Shown here piece after piece: positions 24,510-32,428 of a stretch of 64,000 bases of DNA. Made by a program: the position numbers and the translations under genes. A model generated the notes under the pieces. The model searched no databases. It was not told where the DNA came from and saw nothing but the letters and a program-made list of their open reading frames with translations. The DNA is from Flavobacteriales bacterium (GTDB lineage: Bacteria > Bacteroidota > Bacteroidia > UBA10329). Location: the NCBI GenBank assembly GCA_021741075.1, contig JAIOYO010000007.1, positions 1-64,000 of the forward strand. Direction: 5' to 3'. Each line of letters begins with the position of its first letter. The first letter of the stretch is position 1.

Positions 24510-25334
24510 ATGGCCTTGGAGGAAGATTATCTGAAATTATTTGACCCCGAGAAAGCTCGGAAGGTTGCGAAGATGGTTCTGCCTATTGCGGAATTGTATC
24601 ACCGTGTGAAATGGTTGGGATTGGAGAATATTCCGGATGAGGTTTTTTTGGGCGCAGGCAATCATACCGGTATGCATTTCATGCCTGAGTCGGTGTTGTG
24701 GGTTGGGAAATACCAATTTGAAGAAAGACCAGTTCCAATGCTGACGCTGATCCATCATATAACACATCGGTTGGCAAGTATGCTCAAGTTTCCTGTGCAC
24801 GAATTGGGATTATTAGAAGCAAACCGTCAGCATGCGCTTGAAGCCTTAAATGCCGGATTTGCCGTAACTGTCTATCCAGGTGGAGATAGAGATGTGGCAC
24901 GTCCGTTTTCGGACAGGAATCAAATCAATTTTTTTGACCATTTAGGGTATGTGAAGACTGCCCTCAAGGCACAAGTTCCCATTCTTCCGATAGTTGGATG
25001 TGGAGGTGGAGAAACACTTTTCGTGGTCAATTCGGGTGAAAAATTTGCTGAACTGACAGGGTTGAAGCGGTTTGCTAAGATTCACACATGGCCGCTTTAT
25101 TGGTCATTTCCATTTGGCTTTCATTGGGGGCATTTTCCGCATTTGGAGCTGCCATTGCCATCTCAAATGACCATTAGCATTTTAAAGCCTTATTCCATAA
25201 GCGAATACAGTTCAGAAGATGCCGAGAATCCGGAAATTGTGAAGCACATTAACGATGACCTTTTGCGGATTATGCAAAAGGAATTGGACAGACTTTCAAA
25301 AAGGCGAATTCCGATTTTGGGAAAGATTTTCTAG
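24510..25334 (+). CDS. acyltransferase-like protein (PlsC / DGAT-type fold) with an atypical catalytic motif
   Basis: This 274-residue protein has the layout of the glycerolipid acyltransferase family: GNHTGMHFMPESV near residue 51, a middle AVTVYPGGDRDVARPF block (the 'YPEG' equivalent), then PILPIVGCGGGETLFVV. The usual HX4D catalytic motif is not intact; the residue five after the first His is Phe, with a Glu further on. It could be a divergent diacylglycerol acyltransferase-like enzyme or an inactive relative. No signal peptide is seen; an amphipathic membrane association is likely. It stands alone on the plus strand between cdaA (divergent) and the leftward folP cluster. Confidence 0.7.
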   Translation: MALEEDYLKLFDPEKARKVAKMVLPIAELYHRVKWLGLENIPDEVFLGAGNHTGMHFMPESVLWVGKYQFEERPVPMLTLIHHITHRLASMLKFPVHELGLLEANRQHALEALNAGFAVTVYPGGDRDVARPFSDRNQINFFDHLGYVKTALKAQVPILPIVGCGGGETLFVVNSGEKFAELTGLKRFAKIHTWPLYWSFPFGFHWGHFPHLELPLPSQMTISILKPYSISEYSSEDAENPEIVKHINDDLLRIMQKELDRLSKRRIPILGKIF

Positions 25335-25343
25335 AACGGACAG

Positions 25344-26135
25344 TTACTTCTCTGATTTATCGAATTCCTCAGCGAATTTTTTCGGAGTGTTCGTGTTAAT
25401 CAGGTCAGTACCGATTTTCTGAAAAGTTTCCCACGCATTTGCATTGTCTGGCGATGCCCAAAGGCGCAGTTTCTTTCCTTCTGCATGAACCTTGGAAACC
25501 ATTTTTCTGAGCTTGTGTTCTTGGTCTTCGGGCATTTTCCCTTTTCCGTTCCACGAAAGATGATTGTGGTAGTTATCACTAATAACAGGCATTACTTCGG
25601 CAGGAATCTGTTGTCCAATGTCGCTCGGTCGCCCATCCAAAAACGCCAGTTTGGGTTCAGCATTCAGAACCGCATCGGTCGGTCGTCCTCCCGAAAGGAA
25701 AACAGTTACCGCTCCAAGCTTCAATTCTCCATCTTCCATTATCGATAGCATGGAACGGTAATTCTCTAAAAGTTCTGTCAGTCGGTTAAAGGTTTCCATT
25801 CCGCCACCTTTGAAATCAATCATTAAATAGAAAGGTCCATCATAATTCGGATAAACCTTTCCGCCATGTTTCTGAACCTGCTCAAAAAGTGGCTTGAGGT
25901 AGAGGTTTTCTAACGAGCGTTTTTTGTTTCTCCCAAGTGGGCGAACATGAGCAACAATCAGTTCGCCTTTCATCAAATGCACATCAGCTTCTACCGAAAC
26001 AAAGCCGCTTTTTAATGCTTCAAACAGAGGCTCTTTGTTTAAGTAATCGTTGTGTGCGTGGCCGGGAATGACCGTTTGAGCTATGGTAGAAAAAACGAAA
26101 AATGAAAAAACGAAAAAGGAGAAAATGGACTTCAT
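25344..26135 (-). CDS. secreted PLC/glycerophosphodiester phosphodiesterase-like protein
   Basis: This 263-residue protein has a signal peptide whose core is a tandem repeat (FSFFV FSFFV). The mature part fits the PI-PLC/GDPD TIM-barrel superfamily: GHAHNDYLNKEPLFEAL carries a catalytic-type His and an Asn/Asp pair, VSVEADVHL supplies the metal-binding Glu and Asp, LIVAHV carries the second His, and YLMIDFKGGG follows. Substrate could be a glycerophosphodiester or phosphoinositide-like lipid. The start overlaps the stop of the upstream methyltransferase (ATGA-type, 26132-26135), so it is the last gene of a folP-methyltransferase-GDPD cluster read leftward. Confidence 0.82.
   Translation of the reverse strand: MKSIFSFFVFSFFVFSTIAQTVIPGHAHNDYLNKEPLFEALKSGFVSVEADVHLMKGELIVAHVRPLGRNKKRSLENLYLKPLFEQVQKHGGKVYPNYDGPFYLMIDFKGGGMETFNRLTELLENYRSMLSIMEDGELKLGAVTVFLSGGRPTDAVLNAEPKLAFLDGRPSDIGQQIPAEVMPVISDNYHNHLSWNGKGKMPEDQEHKLRKMVSKVHAEGKKLRLWASPDNANAWETFQKIGTDLINTNTPKKFAEEFDKSEK
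26089..26118 (-). repeat. 15-bp tandem repeat in a signal peptide
   Basis: Two copies of a 15-nt unit (GAAAAAACGAAAAAT / GAAAAAACGAAAAAG on the plus strand) are adjacent and encode the duplicated five-residue block in the hydrophobic core of the signal peptide of the 25344-26135 gene. It is in frame, so copy-number change would keep the reading frame. Confidence 0.8.
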
Positions 26136-26923
26136 TTTTTTGTTGCGGTTAAAGAATAAACCAACGGTAATTTGTGTCCGTGTTTTTCGATAATGAATTT
26201 TCGTTCTTCCAGTTGTTTCATTCCTAAAAAACAGTTGTAAGGCGAATAATCGAATTCATCAAAGCTTTTCAAAACAAGGCCGTTTTCCTCAAGTGCATGG
26301 AATACTTCAGCCAAACCGTGATTCCAAGAAATCTCTGTTTTTTCGAACGAAGCATTGGAGTCGGCATACGTTCCAGTGGAGGTTTCTACAATGGCTTCGT
26401 CTTTAAAGTAGCTGTATTCTATTTTCTCAAAATCGTTGTCAAACATCCACACCACTGGATGGAACTCTACAAAAACTAGTTTGCCGTTGGGTTTTAGGTA
26501 ATGTGCGATGGTTTCTGCCCATTGGTTAAGGTCGGGTAGCCAGCCAATGGTGCCATAGGAGGTATAAACGATGTCGAATTTCTGGCCAATCTTACCGATG
26601 AGTTCTAATACATCGCTTACCACAAATTCGACATCTAATCCGAGTTCCTCGTTCAGGCTGCGTGCTGCATTTATGGCCTCATCCGATAGGTCAACGCCCA
26701 CAACTTGAGCACCTATCCGCGCTAGCGAAAGCGAATCTTGTCCGAAGTGACATTGCAAATGCAGAATGAATTTGCCGTTTACATCTCCCAACAATTCTAG
26801 TTCAATAGCATTCAAACTGGTTTTGCCAGCTTTCCAACCTTCTAAATCGTAGAAATCAGAAGTTAAATGAGTTGCAACACGCTTGTTCCATGCATCTCGG
26901 TTGGTAGATTGATAGTTGTTCAT
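26132..26923 (-). CDS. class I SAM-dependent methyltransferase
   Basis: This 263-residue cytoplasmic protein has a Rossmann-type methyltransferase fold at about residues 40-160. Motif I is FILHLQCHFGQDSLSLARIG and motif II VVGVDLSDEAINAAR. The post-motif regions are VEFVVSDVLEL and FDIVYTSYGTIGWLPDL, followed by a PNGKLVFVEFHP strand. The Cys/His-rich form LQCHFGQ replaces the common GCGTG. The substrate is unknown. The gene overlaps folP by 4 bp upstream and the GDPD-like gene by 4 bp downstream, so all three are likely co-translated; a folate link is only suggested by position. Confidence 0.87.
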   Translation of the reverse strand: MNNYQSTNRDAWNKRVATHLTSDFYDLEGWKAGKTSLNAIELELLGDVNGKFILHLQCHFGQDSLSLARIGAQVVGVDLSDEAINAARSLNEELGLDVEFVVSDVLELIGKIGQKFDIVYTSYGTIGWLPDLNQWAETIAHYLKPNGKLVFVEFHPVVWMFDNDFEKIEYSYFKDEAIVETSTGTYADSNASFEKTEISWNHGLAEVFHALEENGLVLKSFDEFDYSPYNCFLGMKQLEERKFIIEKHGHKLPLVYSLTATKK

Positions 26924-27756
26924 TTTATTAATTCTACAGCTTCCATCACATCATGAACCCTCAGAATATCTGCTCCATTTTGCAGCAGTTGGCGATTCAC
27001 TTCAATCGTTCCTAGCAAAGTTTGTTCGGCAGTTTCTCCATACTTCAAACGAATCATGCTTTTGCGTGACACGCCTACCAAAATTGGTTTTCCGAGGATG
27101 GCAAAATCAGATAGGTGATCCACTATTTCGTAGTTCTGTTCCAACGTTTTTCCGAAGCCAAAACCAGGGTCAATTATTACATCTTTCACGCCTTGTTTTG
27201 CCAATTCCGGAACACGATAGGCGAAGAATGACAGTAGAGACGTCATGCATGGCGTCTCTACAATATTCTGCTGCATAGTTTGCGGAGTACCTTTCATGTG
27301 CATACATATATAAGGTGCATTTAATTTGGCTGCAACCAATGGTAACGCCTCGTCTAAGTTTCCTCCAGAAATATCGTTAATGATGTGTGCGCCAGCTTCC
27401 AACCCTTTTTTGGCTACACCAGAACGGAAGGTGTCGATGGAAATTAACGCATCGGGAAAGCGTTTTGCAATGGCTTCCAAGGCTGGAATAATCCGTTTCA
27501 ATTCTTCCATCTCAGAAATTTCTTCAGCACCTGGGCGACTGCTGTAGGCTCCAAGGTCTAGGATGTCTGCGCCTTCATTCAGCATTTCTTCGGCACGATT
27601 AAGTGCCGCTTCTACCGAATTGAATCTGCCACCATCGAAAAAACTATCTGGTGTAAGGTTGAGTATGCCCATCACAAGCGGACGTTCAATTACAACCAAT
27701 CTTCCTTTGCAATTCAGCGTTCTGCTCTTATTCAAAAGTTTATTTTTGCCGCTCAT
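26920..27756 (-). CDS. folP: dihydropteroate synthase
   Basis: FolP joins p-aminobenzoate to 6-hydroxymethyl-dihydropterin pyrophosphate in folate synthesis and is the target of sulfonamides. The 278-residue length is normal. Conserved blocks are MGILNLTPDSFFDGGRF, DLGAYSSRPGAEEIS, LISIDTFRSGVAKKGLE, INDISGG, YICMHMKGTPQTMQ, VIIDPGFGFGKTLEQN, LVGVSRKSM and the C-terminal LRVHDVMEAVE (substrate Arg and His). It is the first gene of a leftward overlapping cluster and diverges from the DUF1599 gene across only 30 bp. folP next to DUF1599, DoxX, tpiA and prmA genes is an arrangement I recall from other Bacteroidota. Confidence 0.96.
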   Translation of the reverse strand: MSGKNKLLNKSRTLNCKGRLVVIERPLVMGILNLTPDSFFDGGRFNSVEAALNRAEEMLNEGADILDLGAYSSRPGAEEISEMEELKRIIPALEAIAKRFPDALISIDTFRSGVAKKGLEAGAHIINDISGGNLDEALPLVAAKLNAPYICMHMKGTPQTMQQNIVETPCMTSLLSFFAYRVPELAKQGVKDVIIDPGFGFGKTLEQNYEIVDHLSDFAILGKPILVGVSRKSMIRLKYGETAEQTLLGTIEVNRQLLQNGADILRVHDVMEAVELIK

Positions 27757-27786
27757 CTCCGAGCCGAAGTTAATGGTTCAATATCG

Positions 27787-28338
27787 ATGGCAGATACCAA
27801 CGCACAATACGATAAGGCACTTGCCGAATGCCGCGAAGTTTTCGTTGGCAAGATGAAGGATTACGGTGCTTCGTGGCGCATTTTTCGTCCGAGTTCCATT
27901 ACCGATCAACTCTTCATTAAGGCCAACAGAATCCGCAGTTTGGAAGAGAAAGGTGTGAGCAAAGTAGGAGAGGGCATTTATCCTGAATACATTGGCTTAG
28001 TGAATTATTCCATTATGGAGATTATTCAATTGGAGCACAGCCATGCGGATGAGCCTGATCTGAATACAGAAAGAGCTATTACTTGGTACGATCAATACGC
28101 AGCAGAGGCAAAATCGTTAATGGAACGCAAAAACCATGATTATGGAGAGGCGTGGCGTGACATGCGTGTGAAATCATTGACAGATCTAATTCTTGTTAAA
28201 ATTCTTCGCATCAAAGAGATGGAAGATAACCAAGGAAAGAGCGAACTTTCCGAAGGAATTGATGCTAATCTGTACGATATGATCAACTATTCGATTTTCG
28301 CGTTGATTAAACTTGGAGAGTCCAAGACATCTGTCTGA
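27787..28338 (+). CDS. DUF1599 protein (nucleotide-modification-associated domain), internally duplicated
   Basis: This 183-residue cytoplasmic protein belongs to the DUF1599 family. It contains two homologous halves: KMKDYGASWRIFRPSSITDQ...KANRIRSLEE...GLVNYSIMEIIQLE in residues ~20-95, and RKNHDYGEAWRDMRVKSLTD...KILRIKEMED...DMINYSIFALIKLG in ~115-180. The KxxDYG.aWR motif recurs in both. The fold and function are not established; the domain name comes from association with nucleotide-modification proteins in phages. It is divergent from folP. Confidence 0.88.
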   Translation: MADTNAQYDKALAECREVFVGKMKDYGASWRIFRPSSITDQLFIKANRIRSLEEKGVSKVGEGIYPEYIGLVNYSIMEIIQLEHSHADEPDLNTERAITWYDQYAAEAKSLMERKNHDYGEAWRDMRVKSLTDLILVKILRIKEMEDNQGKSELSEGIDANLYDMINYSIFALIKLGESKTSV

Positions 28339-28340
28339 CA

Positions 28341-28369
28341 TTGTCAGTTCTTTCCGAAGACTAAATTTG
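28341..28369 (+). promoter_or_regulatory. candidate promoter of the DoxX-tpiA-prmA cluster
   Basis: TTG (28341-28343), an 18-nt gap and an exact TAAATTTG (28362-28369) lie 24 nt upstream of the DoxX gene ATG, just after the DUF1599 stop. This is one of the best matches to the Bacteroidota promoter pattern in the window. Confidence 0.5.
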
Positions 28370-28392
28370 CTGTTCAAACCCTATCATTAACA

Positions 28393-29682
28393 ATGAAACT
28401 AATTACCGACATCGCCCGCTACTTTGTAGGCATTCTTTTCATCTTTTCAGGAATTGTAAAAGCGAATGACCCGCTGGGGTTTAGCTACAAGTTAGAAGAG
28501 TATTTCGAGGAATTCGCCAAACTAGGCGAGTACATCGGTTTCTTAGAACCCTTCTTCCACTTCTGTTATCAGTACGCATTGCCGCAAGCCATATTTATTG
28601 TGATTCTCGAAGTGGTTTTGGGTGTTGCCATCTTGGTGAGATTCAAAACTAGATTGACTGCGTTTTTACTCTTATTGCTTATAGCGTTTTTTACAGTTTT
28701 GACCTTCGCTTCGGCTTATTTTGAAATTGTAAAAACCTGTGGATGTTTTGGAGATGCTATTCCTCTAACAGCTTGGGAAAGCTTCTACAAGGATGTGGTT
28801 TTGAGTGTATTTATTCTCATCATTTTTATTCGCCAGAAGCAAATAAGTATATCAGAGACGGATAAGAACGATTTTGTTTTGGCTGCCATTGGTTCGTTGG
28901 CCATGCTGAAATTATCTTACGACCTTGAATGGTTTTTCCCATTTTGGTTCACGGTTTCAACATTCACTGTTTTCTTCCTAGTTCGGTTAGTAGAGCATCG
29001 CAAAGCACCTTGGATTACAACTGTTTTGGCTACAATGGCTATGGTCTTCTTCACATTCTACACCTACAGCTACTTGCCGGTGAAGGATTTTCGTGCGTAT
29101 GCAACTGGAAAAAGCATTTCCGAGCAAATGGAAGGTGTGCCAGACAAATTAAAATACTACTACATCTTGCGCGATAAGGCCACTGGCAAGGAGCAGGAAT
29201 TCGAGAAATTCCCAGAAAAATATGAGGAAAAATATGAGTATGTAGATTCTCGAACCGAGGTGATTGAGAAGGGGATTGAACCTAAGATTATGGATTTTTC
29301 TATCTCAGCGGCAGATGGAGAAGATCTAACTGAAGATTTTTTGCAAAGCGAGAACTTTACATTCCTGCTAATTGCCTATGATTTGAATCTTGCCACGCTT
29401 CAGCCACAAGAACGAATTAATGCTCTTGCCAAATCGCTTCAGGAAAAAGGATATCGGTTCGTTGGTTTAACATCTAGTGCACCGCGAGATGCGGTTGCGT
29501 TTGCGCAAGCAAATAGTAATCCGTTTAGTTATTTGTTTTGTGATCAGATTGTGCTAAAAACAATCATCCGTTCTAATCCAGGTTTGTTGTTGCTTAAAGA
29601 TGGCAAGGTTTACGGAAAATGGCATTACAACGACCTTCCAGAATTGCAAGTTTTGGAGATGGAATACTTGAATAAGCCGTAA
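28393..29682 (+). CDS. DoxX-family membrane protein with a thioredoxin-like C-terminal domain (BT_3928 type)
   Basis: This 429-residue protein has an N-terminal DoxX/MauE-like membrane region with at least four helices in the first ~220 residues (ARYFVGILFIFSGIVKAND, AIFIVILEVVLGVAILV, LLLLLIAFFTVLTFASAYF and later segments). A conserved CGCFGD motif lies near residue 116. The periplasmic or cytoplasmic C-terminal half (~290-425) resembles a thioredoxin/AhpC fold but lacks a CxxC. Bacteroidota homologues carry the label BT_3928. It probably contributes to redox or quinone chemistry; the function is unproven. It starts a tight rightward gene run with the next gene abutting at 0 nt. Confidence 0.88.
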   Translation: MKLITDIARYFVGILFIFSGIVKANDPLGFSYKLEEYFEEFAKLGEYIGFLEPFFHFCYQYALPQAIFIVILEVVLGVAILVRFKTRLTAFLLLLLIAFFTVLTFASAYFEIVKTCGCFGDAIPLTAWESFYKDVVLSVFILIIFIRQKQISISETDKNDFVLAAIGSLAMLKLSYDLEWFFPFWFTVSTFTVFFLVRLVEHRKAPWITTVLATMAMVFFTFYTYSYLPVKDFRAYATGKSISEQMEGVPDKLKYYYILRDKATGKEQEFEKFPEKYEEKYEYVDSRTEVIEKGIEPKIMDFSISAADGEDLTEDFLQSENFTFLLIAYDLNLATLQPQERINALAKSLQEKGYRFVGLTSSAPRDAVAFAQANSNPFSYLFCDQIVLKTIIRSNPGLLLLKDGKVYGKWHYNDLPELQVLEMEYLNKP

Positions 29683-30759
29683 TTGGTCGGATTCGTCACA
29701 CGCAAGTTCTTCTACAGCCTCTCCGTGCTGTTCGGAATTGTGACGGTTGTCTTTTTGCTGTTTACCGCCTTACCTGGCGATCCGGCTCGACTGATGCTCG
29801 GTCAACGTGCCGATCAATCTGAAGTGGAGATGATTCGCAAGGATTTAGGGTTAGATCTTTCACTTTCAACGCAGTATTTGGTTTATCTCAACGACCTTTC
29901 TCCTTTCGCGTTTTACAGTTTGGATAATGCTGAAAGCCCTTACTTTTTCGAACCATCAGAGCATGTTAATTCGAAGGCTATTTGGTCTTCAAAACATTCG
30001 GTTTTTGTGCTAAAACCTCCCTATTTAAGGCGTTCATATCAATCTCAGCAAACAGTGGTTGATATAGTATTGGAAGCACTTCCCGGAACAGCCGTATTGG
30101 CCATTACGTCTATTCTCATTGCCACGTTTCTCGGAATTACGTTTGGAATTTTTGGAGCATTATTCAAAGGACAATGGTTAGATAAACTGCTAATGGTTTT
30201 CTCAATTTTCGGAATGAGCTTGCCATCTTTTGTAGCAGCCATACTCATTATGTGGTTTTTTGCCTATTTGTTGGGAGATATTACAGGATTGCAAGTAACT
30301 GGTAGCCTCTATGAAATTGATGAATTTGAAGGAAGAAAATTGGTGCTTAAAAACCTGATTCTTCCTTCCATTACGTTGGGTGTGCGACCGTTGGCTGTGT
30401 TCATGCAACTCACTAGGAATTCCATGCTCGATGTGCTTTCCATGGATTATGTGCGCACCGCAACTGCTAAAGGACTTTCGTTCCGAATGGTGGTGTTAAA
30501 GCACGCTTTGCGAAATGCTCTTAATCCCGTAATAACCGCCATTTCTGGTTGGTTAGCTTCTTTACTTGCGGGTGCCGTTTTTGTGGAGATTGTATTTGGT
30601 TGGAAAGGTTTAGGACTCATAATGCTGAACGCTTTAAATACTTACGACCTTCCAGTTGTAATGGGTTGCATCATACTCGTGGCGGTCATTTTTGTGGTCA
30701 TAAATATGTTGGTTGATGTGCTCTACGGTATATTTGACCCAAGAGTAAGTTTGAAGTGA
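29683..30759 (+). CDS. OppB/DppB-family ABC transporter permease, without neighbouring partners
   Basis: This 358-residue permease has the binding-protein-dependent transport inner-membrane signature. The N-terminal helix is KFFYSLSVLFGIVTVVFLLF, followed by LPGDPARLMLGQRADQSEVE. The EAA-like loop reads VRTATAKGLSFRMVVLKHAL, then RNALNPVITAISGWLASLLAG and FGWKGLGLIMLNAL. An extra ~60-residue periplasmic stretch (NDLSPFAFYSLDNAESPYFF onward) follows the first helix. It begins with TTG immediately after the DoxX stop. The second permease, ATPases and binding protein normally found with OppB are absent nearby. Peptides or nickel are possible substrates, unresolved. Confidence 0.9.
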   Translation: MVGFVTRKFFYSLSVLFGIVTVVFLLFTALPGDPARLMLGQRADQSEVEMIRKDLGLDLSLSTQYLVYLNDLSPFAFYSLDNAESPYFFEPSEHVNSKAIWSSKHSVFVLKPPYLRRSYQSQQTVVDIVLEALPGTAVLAITSILIATFLGITFGIFGALFKGQWLDKLLMVFSIFGMSLPSFVAAILIMWFFAYLLGDITGLQVTGSLYEIDEFEGRKLVLKNLILPSITLGVRPLAVFMQLTRNSMLDVLSMDYVRTATAKGLSFRMVVLKHALRNALNPVITAISGWLASLLAGAVFVEIVFGWKGLGLIMLNALNTYDLPVVMGCIILVAVIFVVINMLVDVLYGIFDPRVSLK

Positions 30760-30833
30760 ATTGAAAAATGCGGAGGTGATTCAATCTTTTTCCGTTATGT
30801 TTTTCCAGTTCCCTTTTCATTTAATCCACATCA

Positions 30834-31592
30834 ATGAGAGACAAAATTGTAGCCGGTAACTGGAAAATGAATCTGACACGCCAAGCAGGCTTGTCGTTGG
30901 TAGATGAAATTTATCGCGGACTGAACCTTGATGACACTACGGATGTGAAGGTGGTTGTTGCACCACCATTTCCGTTTCTGTTCGAAATGAGGGATTGGAT
31001 AAACCCTGAAACGTTACTTTTTCTTTCGGCACAAAATTGCCATCAAGAAAAAAATGGAGCTTTTACAGGTGCTGTTTCTGCCGAGATGTTGGCATCTTAC
31101 GATTGCACTTATTGTATAGTGGGCCACTCAGAAAGGCGAGAATATTTTGGCGAGGATGACAAACTCATCAATCAAAAAATTCAACGCTTATTGGAGAACA
31201 GTATAAAGCCGATTTATTGCTGCGGAGAATCGTTAGAAGAGCGCGAATCTGAAAAGCATTTTGAAGTGGTTGCAGCGCAAATTCAATCTGCTTTTCAAGG
31301 ATTTAAGAAACAAGAATTGCTTAATGTAGTTGTCGCCTACGAACCCGTGTGGGCTATTGGAACCGGAAAAACAGCTACTCCCGAACAGGCACAAGAAATG
31401 CATGCGTTCATTCGCCAAAAGTTATCGCAGGTATTAGGCGATGAGGCCGAAGAAATTTCCATACTCTACGGTGGCAGCGTGAAACCTGAAAACGCCAAAG
31501 AACTATTCTCCCAAAAAGACATTGATGGCGGCCTTATTGGCGGTGCATCTCTTAATGCAAACCAGTTTTTATCAATCATTCACTCCTTCTAA
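30834..31592 (+). CDS. tpiA: triosephosphate isomerase
   Basis: TpiA interconverts dihydroxyacetone phosphate and glyceraldehyde 3-phosphate in glycolysis and gluconeogenesis. The 252-residue length is typical. Signatures: VAGNWKMNLT (substrate Lys), CIVGHSERREYFGE (catalytic His), VVAYEPVWAIGTGKTATPEQ (catalytic Glu and loop 6) and ISILYGGSVKPENAKELF (phosphate loop). The prmA ATG follows its stop by one base, so the two are probably co-transcribed. Confidence 0.98.
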   Translation: MRDKIVAGNWKMNLTRQAGLSLVDEIYRGLNLDDTTDVKVVVAPPFPFLFEMRDWINPETLLFLSAQNCHQEKNGAFTGAVSAEMLASYDCTYCIVGHSERREYFGEDDKLINQKIQRLLENSIKPIYCCGESLEERESEKHFEVVAAQIQSAFQGFKKQELLNVVVAYEPVWAIGTGKTATPEQAQEMHAFIRQKLSQVLGDEAEEISILYGGSVKPENAKELFSQKDIDGGLIGGASLNANQFLSIIHSF

Positions 31593-31593
31593 T

Positions 31594-32427
31594 ATGGCCC
31601 ACGCGGTGCTTTTAATTAAAGTTCGTCCTATCGAGCCAGGACGAGAAATTCTAATCTCAGATCTTTCAGATATCGATTTTGAAGGTTTCCTTGAAACCGA
31701 AGAAGGAGTGGATGCCTACATCGAGGAATCTGAACTTGACATGAAAAAAGTTGAGGAGGTTTTTAATCAGATGCGCGAAGCAGAATTTGAGGTTTCGTGT
31801 ACCTATTCGGTTGCTGAAGAAAAAAACTGGAACGAGGAATGGGAAAAGAATTTTGATCCTGTTGAAATCAAAGACCTTTGCAGAATTCGGGCGCCTTTTC
31901 ATGACTCGAAAGCTGGTTTTAAGAAGGAAATCCTCATTATGCCTAAGATGTCTTTCGGAACAGGGCATCACGCCACCACATCCATGATGGTTGAAAATCT
32001 GATGACTGTAAAGACAGAAGGTCCACTGTTAGATATGGGTTCTGGCACAGCCGTTCTTGCCATTCTTGCTAGAAAACTAGGAGTAGAAGACGTAACCGCC
32101 ATCGATATTGATGATTGGGCTTTTGAAAATGCGCCAGACAATTGTGAGCTGAATAATATCGATGATATTGTGATCCTGCAGGGAGATGCAAGTTTGCTGG
32201 GAAAGAAGAAATTCAATACGGTTTTGGCAAATATCAATCGCAACGTTTTATTGGAGGATATTCCAATTTATGCAAGCGTTCTCAATAAAAACGGACAGCT
32301 TTTTGTTAGTGGATTTTATGTTGAAGACTTGCCAATGATACTGGAAGTAGCAGTCCGCTCAGGCTTTATCTTTAACGGAAATCTGACACAAAATAATTGG
32401 GTCTCGGCTCGGTTCATCAAACAATAA
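31594..32427 (+). CDS. prmA: ribosomal protein L11 methyltransferase
   Basis: PrmA trimethylates ribosomal protein L11 using S-adenosylmethionine. The protein has 277 residues from the chosen ATG (MAHAVLLIKVRPI), one base after the tpiA stop; longer in-frame starts would lie inside tpiA. An N-terminal L11-recognition domain covers about residues 1-90 (VSCTYSVAEEKNWNEEWEKN), followed by MPKMSFGTGHHATTSMM, LLDMGSGTAVLAILARKLG (SAM motif I), VTAIDIDDWAFENA (motif II) and VLANINRNVLLEDI (NxxR-type motif). The orphan giant gene follows its stop by one nucleotide. Confidence 0.96.
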   Translation: MAHAVLLIKVRPIEPGREILISDLSDIDFEGFLETEEGVDAYIEESELDMKKVEEVFNQMREAEFEVSCTYSVAEEKNWNEEWEKNFDPVEIKDLCRIRAPFHDSKAGFKKEILIMPKMSFGTGHHATTSMMVENLMTVKTEGPLLDMGSGTAVLAILARKLGVEDVTAIDIDDWAFENAPDNCELNNIDDIVILQGDASLLGKKKFNTVLANINRNVLLEDIPIYASVLNKNGQLFVSGFYVEDLPMILEVAVRSGFIFNGNLTQNNWVSARFIKQ

Positions 32428-32428
32428 T

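Noticed and set aside
31522..31593. Upstream start of prmA inside tpiA
   Set aside because: Family members start near MAHAVLLIKV; the longer frame is just tpiA sequence read in another frame.
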